From Bacteroidales bacterium (GTDB taxonomy: Bacteria; Bacteroidota; Bacteroidia; Bacteroidales; UBA4417): a DNA stretch of 48,666 bases. The stretch lies in contig JAURYB010000116.1 of NCBI GenBank assembly GCA_030654075.1, forward strand, positions 1 through 48,666, read 5' to 3'. Below the pieces are notes generated by a model. It did not search any database. It saw only the letters and a list, made by a program, of their open reading frames with translations, and was not told the DNA's origin. Below are positions 36,100 to 42,871 of the stretch, in pieces (the stretch's first letter is position 1; the number at the start of each line of letters is the position of its first letter). Position numbers and translations under genes: made by a program.

Positions 36100-36342
36100 T
36101 TACCAGTTTTCTGATTCTTTTTCGAGTTGTTCCTGCGTCTTGTATTTCCCTAAAAGGTAATCTTGTGTAGAACGCTTCGCCCTTTCTACCACCTGTTCCT
36201 GGGTAAAAGGCTTGACATTTCTTCTTGCAATTTGCTGTTTCTGAACTTCAACAATAGTAGATTCAATCTTACTTAATACTTTTTCATCCCGAACGCCAAC
36301 AAGGTATTCTATTGCTTTAAGTTTTCTTGTTTGTAAGTCCAT
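36100..36342 (-). CDS. Antitoxin of a ParE/RelE-type module
   Basis: An 80-residue helical, charged protein. I start it at ATG 36342 (MDLQTRKLKAIEYLVGV) because a -7 box lies just upstream. Its C-terminal part (PFTQEQVVERAKRSTQDYLL) resembles small Bacteroidota antitoxins that pair with ParE-like toxins. It precedes the toxin remnant by 4 nt, the usual arrangement. The gene is open and undamaged although its toxin is not. Family assignment is by context and length more than by sequence. Confidence 0.68.
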   Translation of the reverse strand: MDLQTRKLKAIEYLVGVRDEKVLSKIESTIVEVQKQQIARRNVKPFTQEQVVERAKRSTQDYLLGKYKTQEQLEKESENW

Positions 36343-36358
36343 GGCTATCTTTTTTTTA

Positions 36359-36366
36359 CAAAAATA
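36359..36366 (-). promoter_or_regulatory. -7 box of the antitoxin-toxin operon
   Basis: Minus-strand TATTTTTG matches TAnnTTTG and lies 16 nt before the antitoxin ATG, implying a leader of about ten bases. Confidence 0.45.
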
Positions 36367-36480
36367 CATCACAAATCAATAACTTTTCACGATTTCTCTG
36401 TTTATGCGCATCTTCTTTTCGAATACAGTCGGCACAAATTTTCATCATAAGCCAAAAAGATCACTTTAAAATAGTTATCT

Positions 36481-36488
36481 TATCTTTG
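36481..36488 (+). promoter_or_regulatory. -7 box of the mntA-hepT module
   Basis: TATCTTTG matches TAnnTTTG exactly and is 15 nt before the mntA ATG at 36504, so the leader would be only about eight bases. No -33 TTTG is seen at the usual spacing. Confidence 0.5.
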
Positions 36489-36503
36489 ATTAAAAATCAG
36501 GCT

Positions 36504-36800
36504 ATGATTCAAAGAGCTGAAACATTAAACAAACTTAAGCTGAGCAAATCTGAATTAATCAAATTCGGAGTTGTTCGCATTGGTTTGTTTGGTTCTGTCA
36601 GCCGGAATGAATCTAACAAGGATAGTGATGTTGATATTTTAATTGATTTTAATTCCGAATCAGAAACCTATGAGAACTATATAAACGTCTGTAGTTTTCT
36701 GGAAAGTATATTTAAAGGTTCCAAGCTGGATATTGTTACCGAAAAAGGGTTAAGCCCTTTTATAGGCCCATATATTTTAAAAGAAGTGGAGTATGCATAA
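36504..36800 (+). CDS. mntA: MntA-like nucleotidyltransferase antitoxin
   Basis: A 98-residue minimal nucleotidyltransferase. The active-site motif is GLFGSVSRNESNKDSDVDIL: the GS loop plus the two metal-binding aspartates in DSDVDIL. The third strand ends LDIVTEKGLSP. In MntA-HepT modules this protein neutralises the HEPN toxin by AMPylation. I start it at ATG 36504 because the longer frame runs over the promoter. The gene overlaps the start of the hepT remnant by 8 nt. It seems intact, whereas its partner is disrupted. Confidence 0.85.
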   Translation: MIQRAETLNKLKLSKSELIKFGVVRIGLFGSVSRNESNKDSDVDILIDFNSESETYENYINVCSFLESIFKGSKLDIVTEKGLSPFIGPYILKEVEYA

Positions 36801-37228
36801 AGACTCGATAGTTTATTTACAGCATATTTTGTTAGAGTGCGATTTTATTGTTTCAGTTATCAGGCCGGAAACAAGTAAAGACGAATTTATTAGTGATGAA
36901 ATAGCCATGAGAAAATTTTCTCACCAACCGAGAATGATATTATGGCGTATTCCATCTGACCTTTAAAAAACAAATTAATAACAGATGAAACATTAAAAAG
37001 GCCGTTGTCCGAAGCCTTGAGATAATTGGTGAAGCTACCAAAAAGATACCGGCTGATATAAAATTACAATGGAAAGATATTTCGTGGAAAAATATGGCAG
37101 GTATGCGGGACAGGTTGATTCATGATTATATGGGAGTTAATTATTCAATCGTTTGGGATGTTGCAAAAAATATCATTCCAAAAATCCGGGTCGAAATTCA
37201 GGAGATAATGCAGAAGAACGGTAGATAA
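36793..37228 (+). pseudogene. hepT: HepT-like HEPN toxin, interrupted by an 82-nt insertion and a frameshift
   Basis: ATG 36793 opens a HEPN/DUF86-type protein (MHKDSIVYLQHILLECD ... SKDEFISDE), but the reading frame ends at TAA 36964-36966. Family sequence resumes in another frame at 37001: AVVRSLEIIGEATKKIP, then GMRDRLIHDYMGVNYS with the R-x4-H RNase motif, ending at 37228. The gap begins and ends with the 7-mer GATGAAA (36895-36901 and 36984-36990), so about 82 nt plus one repeat appears inserted. One further base is missing near 36995-37000. The inserted piece contains a 16-nt perfect palindrome (36908-36923). Confidence 0.75.
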
Positions 37229-37291
37229 GAATTTGGCTTCCCCGGTTAGCACTAGTTTTATTTTCTGACGCATGCTGTTCGCACTTTTCAC

Positions 37292-37324
37292 GGAATTACA
37301 AATTCCTTAACTCGGGGGAGCGGG
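37292..37324. repeat. REP-like element, copy 2 (truncated)
   Basis: GGAATTACAAATTCC then TTAACTCGGGGGAGCGGG repeats the first 33 nt of the element at 35652 with about four mismatches, but lacks the second half of the GC-rich palindrome. It lies 63 nt after the hepT remnant, so the two copies flank the toxin-antitoxin pair. Confidence 0.55.
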
Positions 37325-37376
37325 TTACTATAAAAACGCCTTCGCGTACACGTGCTTTTTTAATGACCGTACTTAA

Positions 37377-37616
37377 CATGCAACAGGGGAACCTTTAGCA
37401 AAAGCGAAAGTGACGATTAAAGCCGTATCTGGTCCTGACCTGGCAAAAATAGTTAAACGCACCGGGTTGCAGGGCAACATAACCAAGGATATACTAACAG
37501 ATGGAGGGTATGAGTTTGAAGTGGAATATAATGGCTGCGTTAAAGAAACAGGTACATTTTTTGTAAATAATGGGGTTACTACAAAGGTGGTGGTGAGGTT
37601 GAAAAAAAGTGAATAG
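37377..37616 (+). pseudogene. C-terminal fragment of a beta-sandwich surface protein
   Basis: The frame is open from the stop at 37374-37376 and reads HATGEPLAKAKVTIKAVSG and then DGGYEFEVEYNGCVKETGTF to a stop at 37616. The TGEPLAKAKVTI and GGYEFEVEYNGC segments look like the first and last strands of a carboxypeptidase-regulatory-like domain. The resemblance begins upstream of the only start codon (GTG 37410), so this is probably the tail of a longer gene whose front has been lost. A small real gene starting at GTG is possible. Confidence 0.5.
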
Positions 37617-37656
37617 CGAATAGTGAATAATGCATAGTGAATAACGAAAAGTGAAT

Positions 37657-37698
37657 AGTGAAAAATCCCTGTTACTGAAGGAGGTGGCGGGGGTTTTT
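37657..37698 (+). terminator. Terminator-like repeat, copy A
   Basis: AAAAATCCC and GGGGGTTTTT close a hairpin over a 20-nt inner segment. A near-identical 42-nt copy ends the zinc-ribbon gene at 39058-39099. It stands just after the surface-protein fragment and before the HEPN gene. Confidence 0.65.
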
Positions 37699-37788
37699 CG
37701 TATGGATTGTAGAATTTATTAAAAAAAAGGATATAAATTTACGAGAAATAAACCTAATAATTAGCAGGCGCAGCCAACCATTTTTAAA

Positions 37789-38496
37789 ATGATTCTTAAA
37801 GCTTCAGATTACAAGTATCCAACAAGCAAAGAAAGAAAAGTTGCAAATAAGAACTATCCAAAATTGCAAAATTTTGGATTTGATTCTATGTATGAAATTA
37901 TTTCAATTTTTGGGATTAATCCAGTTGAGAAAGTGAAGCGAGAATCTGACCTATCTCAATGGGATATTTGTCTTTCAAATAAAATAGGAAAGTTATATGA
38001 AACATATATTTTACTTGTTACTAATTACAACAGAGGAATTCCAGAGAGCTTTGATGAAATGAAAGAAAAAGAGATTTTGAATCGCTTCTTTTTTAATTAC
38101 TATATTGAAATATTCTATTACTATTTTTTCTCTGTTCGAGATAATATTAGTCAAATATTAAATGTATATTACAATTTAAATATTGATGAAAATATAATCT
38201 ATTTTGAAAAAATATTGTTTCTAATTCCGAATAGGAATGTAAAGAACTCCCTTACAGATTTTGGCAAATTAACAAAAAAAACTAATGAAATTAGAAATGC
38301 ATTTACTCATAGATTTCCAGCAAATTATCCGGACTATAGGCCAATTTTATCTAAAAAGGAAGGGGAAAAACCATTCAGTTCAGGCAGAGGAGATTATACT
38401 AAACCATCGGAGTTTATGAATAACATAAATGAATCATTGTGTATTCTCTATAATTTTATAAGCGAATTAAAAAAAGAAATAAAGCCCGATATCTAA
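37789..38496 (+). CDS. HEPN-domain protein (Cthe_2314-like)
   Basis: A 235-residue, very AT-rich gene. Most of the product is helical. Near residue 169 it shows EIRNAFTHRFPANYPDYRP, in which R169 and H174 form the R-N-x3-H motif of catalytic HEPN ribonucleases. The surrounding sequence resembles the Cthe_2314-type HEPN family (by memory, not searched). Unlike the nearby HepT remnant it has no nucleotidyltransferase partner. The next gene, 35 nt downstream, is a zinc-ribbon protein. A role in toxin-antitoxin or phage defence is inference. Codon use and base composition are much more AT-rich than the neighbouring dcw and ribosomal genes, suggesting transfer. Confidence 0.68.
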   Translation: MILKASDYKYPTSKERKVANKNYPKLQNFGFDSMYEIISIFGINPVEKVKRESDLSQWDICLSNKIGKLYETYILLVTNYNRGIPESFDEMKEKEILNRFFFNYYIEIFYYYFFSVRDNISQILNVYYNLNIDENIIYFEKILFLIPNRNVKNSLTDFGKLTKKTNEIRNAFTHRFPANYPDYRPILSKKEGEKPFSSGRGDYTKPSEFMNNINESLCILYNFISELKKEIKPDI

Positions 38497-38531
38497 CAGT
38501 AATTACGTTAACTAAATCAAAAAAAAGCAGA

Positions 38532-39023
38532 ATGGCAAAGTTATCTTCAGAAGAAGCTAGGGTTTTATCGAAATACAGATCATCAATTAGTTATGGATAT
38601 TGTTCAGATGTAGATTTCTTTTTTGCCCTCCGTTCGGCAAAAAAAGATTTAAGTGAAGGAAACATTGATATTGATGATATTGATATATTAAACTCAATAA
38701 TTGAAAGATATAACACAGAGCGGGATATTAGGCAAAAAGAGTTGCAGCAGCAAGCCAGTATAAAATCAATAACTAATAACTCCCATATTGCTGAAAATAA
38801 ACCAGAATATAACTCAAATGATCAACCAGATAATTCTGTTAAATGCCCAAAATGCGGGTCTCATAGCATCTATTCTGATAAAAAAGGCTACGGATTAGGA
38901 AAAGGAGTTGCTGGTTTAGCTTTATTTGGAGCAATTGGTTTACTAGGAGGAATGATCGGTAAGAATAAAGTAATATCTACCTGTTTAAAATGTGGCCATA
39001 AATTTAACACAAGTATTCCGTAG
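38532..39023 (+). CDS. Zinc-ribbon protein with glycine-rich hydrophobic insert
   Basis: A 163-residue protein. The first 75 residues are charged and helical, a polar linker follows (about 76-100), and the C-terminus is a split zinc ribbon: CPKCGSHSIYSD then CLKCGHKF, i.e. two C-x2-C knuckles. They are separated by a glycine-rich hydrophobic stretch (GLGKGVAGLALFGAIGLLGG) long enough to insert in a membrane or form a hairpin. Such ribbons occur in many small bacterial and phage proteins of unknown role. It follows the HEPN gene on the same strand and shares its AT-rich composition, so the two were probably acquired together. Confidence 0.65.
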   Translation: MAKLSSEEARVLSKYRSSISYGYCSDVDFFFALRSAKKDLSEGNIDIDDIDILNSIIERYNTERDIRQKELQQQASIKSITNNSHIAENKPEYNSNDQPDNSVKCPKCGSHSIYSDKKGYGLGKGVAGLALFGAIGLLGGMIGKNKVISTCLKCGHKFNTSIP

Positions 39024-39057
39024 CACACGGTTCTTGTATGTCTTATGAATAGTGTCT

Positions 39058-39099
39058 AGTGAAAATCCCTGTTGCTGAAGGAGGTGGCGGGGATTTTTT
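39058..39099 (+). terminator. Terminator-like repeat, copy B
   Basis: AAAATCCC and GGGGATTTTTT close a hairpin. The inner CTGTTGCTGAAGGAGGTGGCG is nearly identical to copy A at 37657, differing at about four positions overall. The two copies bracket the HEPN and zinc-ribbon genes. Confidence 0.65.
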
Positions 39100-39127
39100 C
39101 TGGTTGGCACACATCTTCCTCAGATGT

Positions 39128-39170
39128 TGCGTAGTCAGGGTTTGACTTTAAGTCAAGCCCTCACTACGCA
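39128..39170. repeat. Near-perfect 20-bp inverted repeat (REP-like hairpin)
   Basis: Arms 39128-39147 and 39151-39170 (TGCGTAGTCAGGG.../...CCCTCACTACGCA) match at 18 of 20 positions around a 3-nt loop. It has no T-tract. The GC-rich extragenic palindrome is typical of dispersed REP-like elements, but only one copy is seen here. Confidence 0.6.
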
Positions 39171-39211
39171 TCCCCCAGTTACGCGCCTCCTATTTTCTGT
39201 CGGATATAGTC

Positions 39212-39245
39212 AAAAAAAATCCCGCCTTCTCAGACGGGACTTTTC
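39212..39245 (-). terminator. Intrinsic terminator of the rplM-rpsI-rpsB-tsf operon
   Basis: On the minus strand CCCGTC pairs with GGCGGG (one T-G pair) over a 6-nt loop and is followed by ATTTTTTT. It lies 23 nt beyond the tsf stop. Confidence 0.8.
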
Positions 39246-39267
39246 AAAAAAAAAAAAAATGATCTTG

Positions 39268-40104
39268 TTATGCGCCTAACTGCAAACGTTTGAAAGCCGT
39301 AACGGTAAGGTCTTTGTCTGCTTTCTGCAGGTACTCGCGAATCGTAACTTTCGAATCGTTAATGTATTCCTGGTTCAACAGCGTATTTTCTTTGTAGAAC
39401 TTGTTCAGTTTGCCCATGGCAATCTTCTCAAGCATTTCTTCAGCTTTACCTTCTTCACGTGCCTGATCTTTTCCTACTTCAATTTCACGGGCTATGGTTT
39501 CAGCATCTACACCATCTTTATCCAGAGCAACAGGAGCCATAGCAGCAATCTGCATAGCAACGTGTTTAGCCACATCTTCGATACCATCTACATCAGTCTT
39601 GTTCAGACCAAGAATAGCAGCAAGGCGGTTACCAAAATGGTTGTAAGCATAAGTTAAAGGAGCTTCAACAAATTCGTAATGCGACAATTGCATTTTCTCA
39701 CCGGTTTTGCCGGTAAGGTAGGTTACACCATCAGCAACAGTGGCGCCATCAATTGACAATGCCAGAAGAGCTTCGAGTGATGCCGGTTTAGCACTGATTG
39801 TGAGATCGATAATTTTGTTTGCATAATCAATAAACTCCTGATTTTTTGCAACAAAGTCTGTTTCGCAGTTCAGCATAATAACTGAAGCGAATTTTTTATC
39901 TTCGGTAGTTTTAGCAACTACAAAACCTTGGTTTGCATCGCGGTCAGCACGTTTAAGAGCCAGCTTTTGTCCTTTTTTACGTAAGGTATCAATTGCCTTT
40001 TCGAAATCGCCTTCTGATTCCACTAATGCATTTTTGCAATCCATCATTCCGGCACCGGTCATCTGGCGCAGTTTATTTACCTCTGATGCTGTGATATTAG
40101 CCAT
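39268..40104 (-). CDS. tsf: Elongation factor Ts
   Basis: A 278-residue guanine-nucleotide exchange factor for EF-Tu. The N-terminal UBA-like domain reads ITASEVNKLRQMTGAGMMDC then NALVESEGDFEKAIDTLRKK. The core includes the conserved ETDFVAKNQEF, and the C-terminus has DSKVTIREYLQ. Like many EF-Ts it is encoded after rpsB. The 96-nt gap between them contains a strong hairpin that may tune the ratio of the two products. Confidence 0.96.
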   Translation of the reverse strand: MANITASEVNKLRQMTGAGMMDCKNALVESEGDFEKAIDTLRKKGQKLALKRADRDANQGFVVAKTTEDKKFASVIMLNCETDFVAKNQEFIDYANKIIDLTISAKPASLEALLALSIDGATVADGVTYLTGKTGEKMQLSHYEFVEAPLTYAYNHFGNRLAAILGLNKTDVDGIEDVAKHVAMQIAAMAPVALDKDGVDAETIAREIEVGKDQAREEGKAEEMLEKIAMGKLNKFYKENTLLNQEYINDSKVTIREYLQKADKDLTVTAFKRLQLGA

Positions 40105-40135
40105 TGTTATTTTTTTTCAGTTTATTTATTTACCG

Positions 40136-40183
40136 TTGTAATTACATAAACCTGCACGGTTAAGTACAGGTTTATGATTACAA
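40136..40183 (-). promoter_or_regulatory. Intercistronic hairpin between rpsB and tsf
   Basis: The arms 40136-40154 and 40167-40183 pair over 17 bp (TTGTAAT...CATAAACCTG against CAGGTTTATGATTACAA) with a 2-nt bulge and a 12-nt loop. No T-run follows on the minus strand. It could protect the rpsB 3' end, attenuate, or serve as a processing site. Confidence 0.6.
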
Positions 40184-40200
40184 TAAAAAGATTTTAGTAA

Positions 40201-41106
40201 TTATGGTCTTGGTTTGCGAGCAGCACCTGGTGCAGGTTTGCGTGCAACCGCTTTGCGTGGACGTTTGCGATCATCACCATCAGCTGGTTCCAGACCTGCA
40301 GCAACACGTTTCTTACGGGCAACTTCACGTGCGTCGTCGTCATCATCATCTCCGCTTATTCTGCTTGCTGCCTGCTCTTCAGTTTCTTCGCCTTCTTCTT
40401 CGCGTTTGTCACGATCGAGTTTGCGTTCGCTGCTTCCTTCGTCAATAGCTTCAATCATTTTTTTGATGATCAGCGCGATTGATTTTGATGCATCGTCGTT
40501 AGCTGGGATAGGGAAGTCAACCAAATTAGGATCGCTGTTGGTATCAACGATAGCGAAAGTAGGGATGTTAAGTTTGCGGGCTTCAGCAATAGCAATGTGT
40601 TCTTTCATGATATCAACCACGAAAACAGCTGAAGGAAGTTTATTCAGGTCGGCGATTGAACCTAAGTTCTTTTCGAGTTTTGCACGTTCGCGGGTAATCT
40701 GGAGACGCTCGCGTTTCGAGATACCAAGGAAAGCAGGGCTTACCATCAGTTTGTCGATGGATGACATTTTCTTAACAGCTTTACGGATAGTTGCAAAGTT
40801 GGTAAGCATTCCGCCCGGCCAGCGCTCAGTTACATAAGGCATATTGGTAGGACGAACCAGTTCTGCAACCAATTCTTTAGCCTGTTTTTTAGTAGCTACG
40901 AAAAGGATACGTTTTCCTGATTTCGAAATTTGTTTGATAGCTGCAGCAGCTTCATCGATTTTAGCAATGGTTTTGTAAAGGTCGATGATGTGGATTCCGT
41001 TGCGTTCCATAAAGATATACGGAGCCATATTAGGATTCCATTTACGACGGAGGTGGCCAAAATGTGCGCCAGCGTCGAGTAACTCGTCAAATGTTGTTCT
41101 TGCCAT
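40201..41106 (-). CDS. rpsB: 30S ribosomal protein S2 with long charged C-terminal extension
   Basis: Residues 1 to about 230 are a standard S2: FDELLDAGAHFGHLRRKWNP, IYMERNGIHIID-like FMERNGIHIIDLYKT, RWPGGMLTNFATI and VVDIMKEHIAIAEARKLNIP. The last 65-70 residues are an extra tail, first acidic (EEEGEETEEQ, GDDDDDDAR) and then basic and proline-rich (RKRPRKAVARKPAPGAARK). The family norm is about 230-270 residues. The tail is presumably disordered and may contact RNA. The gene precedes tsf, and a stem-loop lies in its leader. Confidence 0.96.
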   Translation of the reverse strand: MARTTFDELLDAGAHFGHLRRKWNPNMAPYIFMERNGIHIIDLYKTIAKIDEAAAAIKQISKSGKRILFVATKKQAKELVAELVRPTNMPYVTERWPGGMLTNFATIRKAVKKMSSIDKLMVSPAFLGISKRERLQITRERAKLEKNLGSIADLNKLPSAVFVVDIMKEHIAIAEARKLNIPTFAIVDTNSDPNLVDFPIPANDDASKSIALIIKKMIEAIDEGSSERKLDRDKREEEGEETEEQAASRISGDDDDDDAREVARKKRVAAGLEPADGDDRKRPRKAVARKPAPGAARKPRP

Positions 41107-41150
41107 TTAATTTATCTCCTGATTAATTAGTTTACATTCTTTAATGTCGC

Positions 41151-41194
41151 AATTGCCAGGTAGCCCGGTATGATATACAGGAGTCCTGGCAATT
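41151..41194 (-). promoter_or_regulatory. Stem-loop in the rpsB leader
   Basis: AATTGCCAGG (41151-41160) and CCTGGCAATT (41185-41194) form a perfect 10-bp stem with a 24-nt loop, 45-88 nt upstream of the rpsB start on the minus strand. It may be a ribosomal-protein autoregulatory site (inference). No T-tract is present. Confidence 0.55.
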
Positions 41195-41223
41195 TAGATA
41201 CTAAACTTCCTTCATTTTCAATA

Positions 41224-41610
41224 TTAACGCTTGCTGAACTGGAAGCGTTTACGAGCTTTCTTCTGTCCGAATTTTTTACGTTCAACCATACGTGGGTCGC
41301 GACGCATCAGGCCTTCAGCCTTCAGGGCAGGACGACGTGTAGGGTCGAGTTCGCAGAGAATACGTGAAATACCGAGCCTCAATGCTCCGGCCTGGCCTGT
41401 AATGCCACCACCATCGAGGTTAGCAGTTACATCGTACGTTCCAACCGTAGCTGAAATTTCGAATGCCTGCAAAACAGTATTCTGTAAAATTGCGGTTGGA
41501 AAATATTCTTTAAAATCACGTCCGTTAACGGTGATTACACCAGTACCTTCTTTGATGTAAACACGTGCAACAGCACATTTACGCCTACCAATAGCATTCG
41601 TAGTCTCCAT
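41224..41610 (-). CDS. rpsI: 30S ribosomal protein S9
   Basis: A 128-residue protein of normal length. Conserved segments are [37 protein letters not shown] and the basic tail [20 protein letters not shown] ending in SKR, which reaches the ribosomal P site. It begins 5 nt after the rplM stop, the conserved L13-S9 pair. Confidence 0.97.
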   Translation of the reverse strand: METTNAIGRRKCAVARVYIKEGTGVITVNGRDFKEYFPTAILQNTVLQAFEISATVGTYDVTANLDGGGITGQAGALRLGISRILCELDPTRRPALKAEGLMRRDPRMVERKKFGQKKARKRFQFSKR

Positions 41611-41615
41611 TGTAT

Positions 41616-42071
41616 TTATTTAATTTCGTTAATGTTAATCTTTTTTGGCTGTTGAGCTTCGTGTGTGTGTTCAGCACCGGCGAAAACGCGCAGGTTGCGG
41701 AATAATTCAGCACCAAGCTTGGTTTTAGGAAGCATACCACGTACGGCTTCTTCAACTACGTAGGTAGGTTTCTTGTTCAGCATGATCCTGGGGGTGTTTA
41801 TTTTCTGTCCGCCCGGATGTCCTGAATAATGAACATACTCTTTGTCGTTCATCTTTTTACCGGTCAGACGAATCTTTTCGGCGTTGATGATGATGACATT
41901 GTCACCACAATCCAGATGAGGAGTATAGTTGGTTTTCGTTTTACCGCGAAGAATCCTGGCAACTTGTGTTGCCATACGGCCCAGAATTTCGTTTTCGGCA
42001 TCAACCAAAACCCATTCCTTTTTGATATCGGCGGCTTTTGGAGTGACTGATTTGTAACTTAATGTGTTCAT
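41616..42071 (-). CDS. rplM: 50S ribosomal protein L13
   Basis: A 151-residue protein. I start it at ATG 42071 ([12 protein letters not shown]), the usual start in Bacteroidota, rather than the in-frame ATG nine codons upstream. Family blocks are [44 protein letters not shown] and [20 protein letters not shown]. It is the first gene of the rplM-rpsI-rpsB-tsf operon, with a consensus promoter about 50 nt upstream. Confidence 0.96.
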   Translation of the reverse strand: MNTLSYKSVTPKAADIKKEWVLVDAENEILGRMATQVARILRGKTKTNYTPHLDCGDNVIIINAEKIRLTGKKMNDKEYVHYSGHPGGQKINTPRIMLNKKPTYVVEEAVRGMLPKTKLGAELFRNLRVFAGAEHTHEAQQPKKININEIK

Positions 42072-42127
42072 CGTCCTGAGTAATATGCTGTTAATCAAAT
42101 AATCCCTGATTGGTATAAAAAGGGGTG

Positions 42128-42158
42128 CAAAGGTATTATTATAATTTGAAATTCCAAA
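42128..42158 (-). promoter_or_regulatory. Consensus promoter of the rplM operon (proximal)
   Basis: On the minus strand TTTG (42158-42155), a 19-nt spacer and TACCTTTG (42135-42128) give an exact match to the Bacteroidota housekeeping promoter TTTG-N19-TAnnTTTG. Initiation near 42121 would give a leader of about 50 nt. Confidence 0.8.
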
Positions 42159-42232
42159 GACTTATTCACAATATTTTGTTGAATACTTTTATGCAAGCGT
42201 GAAGTGTCGTTTGAGTTTCAAAAATGAGAGTG

Positions 42233-42265
42233 CAAAAGTAGTTAAAAATGCATTAGAATTACAAA
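42233..42265 (-). promoter_or_regulatory. Possible distal promoter of the rplM operon
   Basis: Minus-strand TTTG (42265-42262), a 21-nt spacer and TACTTTTG (42240-42233), followed by CACTC. The spacing is slightly long. It may be a second start site for the ribosomal-protein operon. Confidence 0.5.
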
Positions 42266-42451
42266 ATACTTACGGATTAAAATTCAATCCCTAAATATTT
42301 GGCTTACTGACAATTTAAGCCGGGCACAGATACGGATATCATTACATAAATTTCAAAATTCCAAGTTCCAAATTCCAAGTCTCAAATTCCAAAAGAGAAA
42401 CATTTAGCATCTGACTTTTTAATTTATTCGCTCCTTGCTTATTTTAAATGA

Positions 42452-42495
42452 GCTCACTTCGGCAAGCGTTCGGCTGAGCTCACGCCGAAGTCTCA
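42452..42495. repeat. GC-rich REP-like palindrome
   Basis: ACTTCGGC (42456-42463) and GCCGAAGT (42484-42491) form an 8-bp stem, extended by TGAG/CTCA on the outside. GAGCTCAC is also directly repeated inside. Sequence of this type (cttcggc...gccgaag) is common in extragenic palindromes. Confidence 0.5.
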
Positions 42496-42843
42496 GTGCA
42501 TCGCATGAGATCGCTGTGCTAAGTTGATGTTTTTTCTGGCACAATATTTCAGGAAGGAATTAAAAACATTAAACACAAAACACAAAATGTAAAAGTATTG
42601 TAAGCTCTCTTACTTTAGGGTTTATTATTCTGTGTTATATGTTTTTCATTACTTTTTGATTCTGGCTTGTTCAGGTTAGGATTACTTTCACCAGTTATTT
42701 ATTAGATTTTGAATTTGCATCTGGACAATAGCATTCCGGACTTTGAGCCTTGGGTCCTGGAATTTGAAATTTGTGACTTACTTTCTGAAAGAACAATTTA
42801 TCCAAAATACTGCTTAACCGCCTGCAGTTTCGGCTATTATTTG

Positions 42844-42852
42844 TAGGTTTGC
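42844..42852 (+). promoter_or_regulatory. -7 box of gldA
   Basis: TAGGTTTGC matches TAnnTTTGC and lies 19 nt before the ATG at 42872. A TTTG -33 box is not evident. Confidence 0.5.
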
Positions 42853-42871
42853 ATATTCTAAAAACGTGAAC

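Larger units (their letters stand above)
42072..42865. other. Long divergent intergenic region between rplM and gldA
   Basis: Nearly 800 nt with no credible gene. It holds the rplM promoters, two clusters of the CAAATTCCAA/TTGGAATTTG repeat (about 42350-42395 and 42750-42775), a GC-rich palindrome (42452-42495) and, at its right end, the gldA -7 box. A minus-strand frame over 42695-43180 runs mostly across gldA and has no family resemblance. Confidence 0.65.

Noticed and set aside
36902..36983. Insertion sequence or MITE with terminal inverted repeats inside hepT
   Set aside because: Although 7-bp direct repeats flank it, the ends are not inverted repeats of each other and only one copy is visible, so I did not label it a mobile element.
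40214..40837. Long antisense frame (207 codons) opposite rpsB
   Set aside because: It mirrors the codon pattern of S2, gives a serine/arginine-rich product without family resemblance, and S2 on the other strand is certain.
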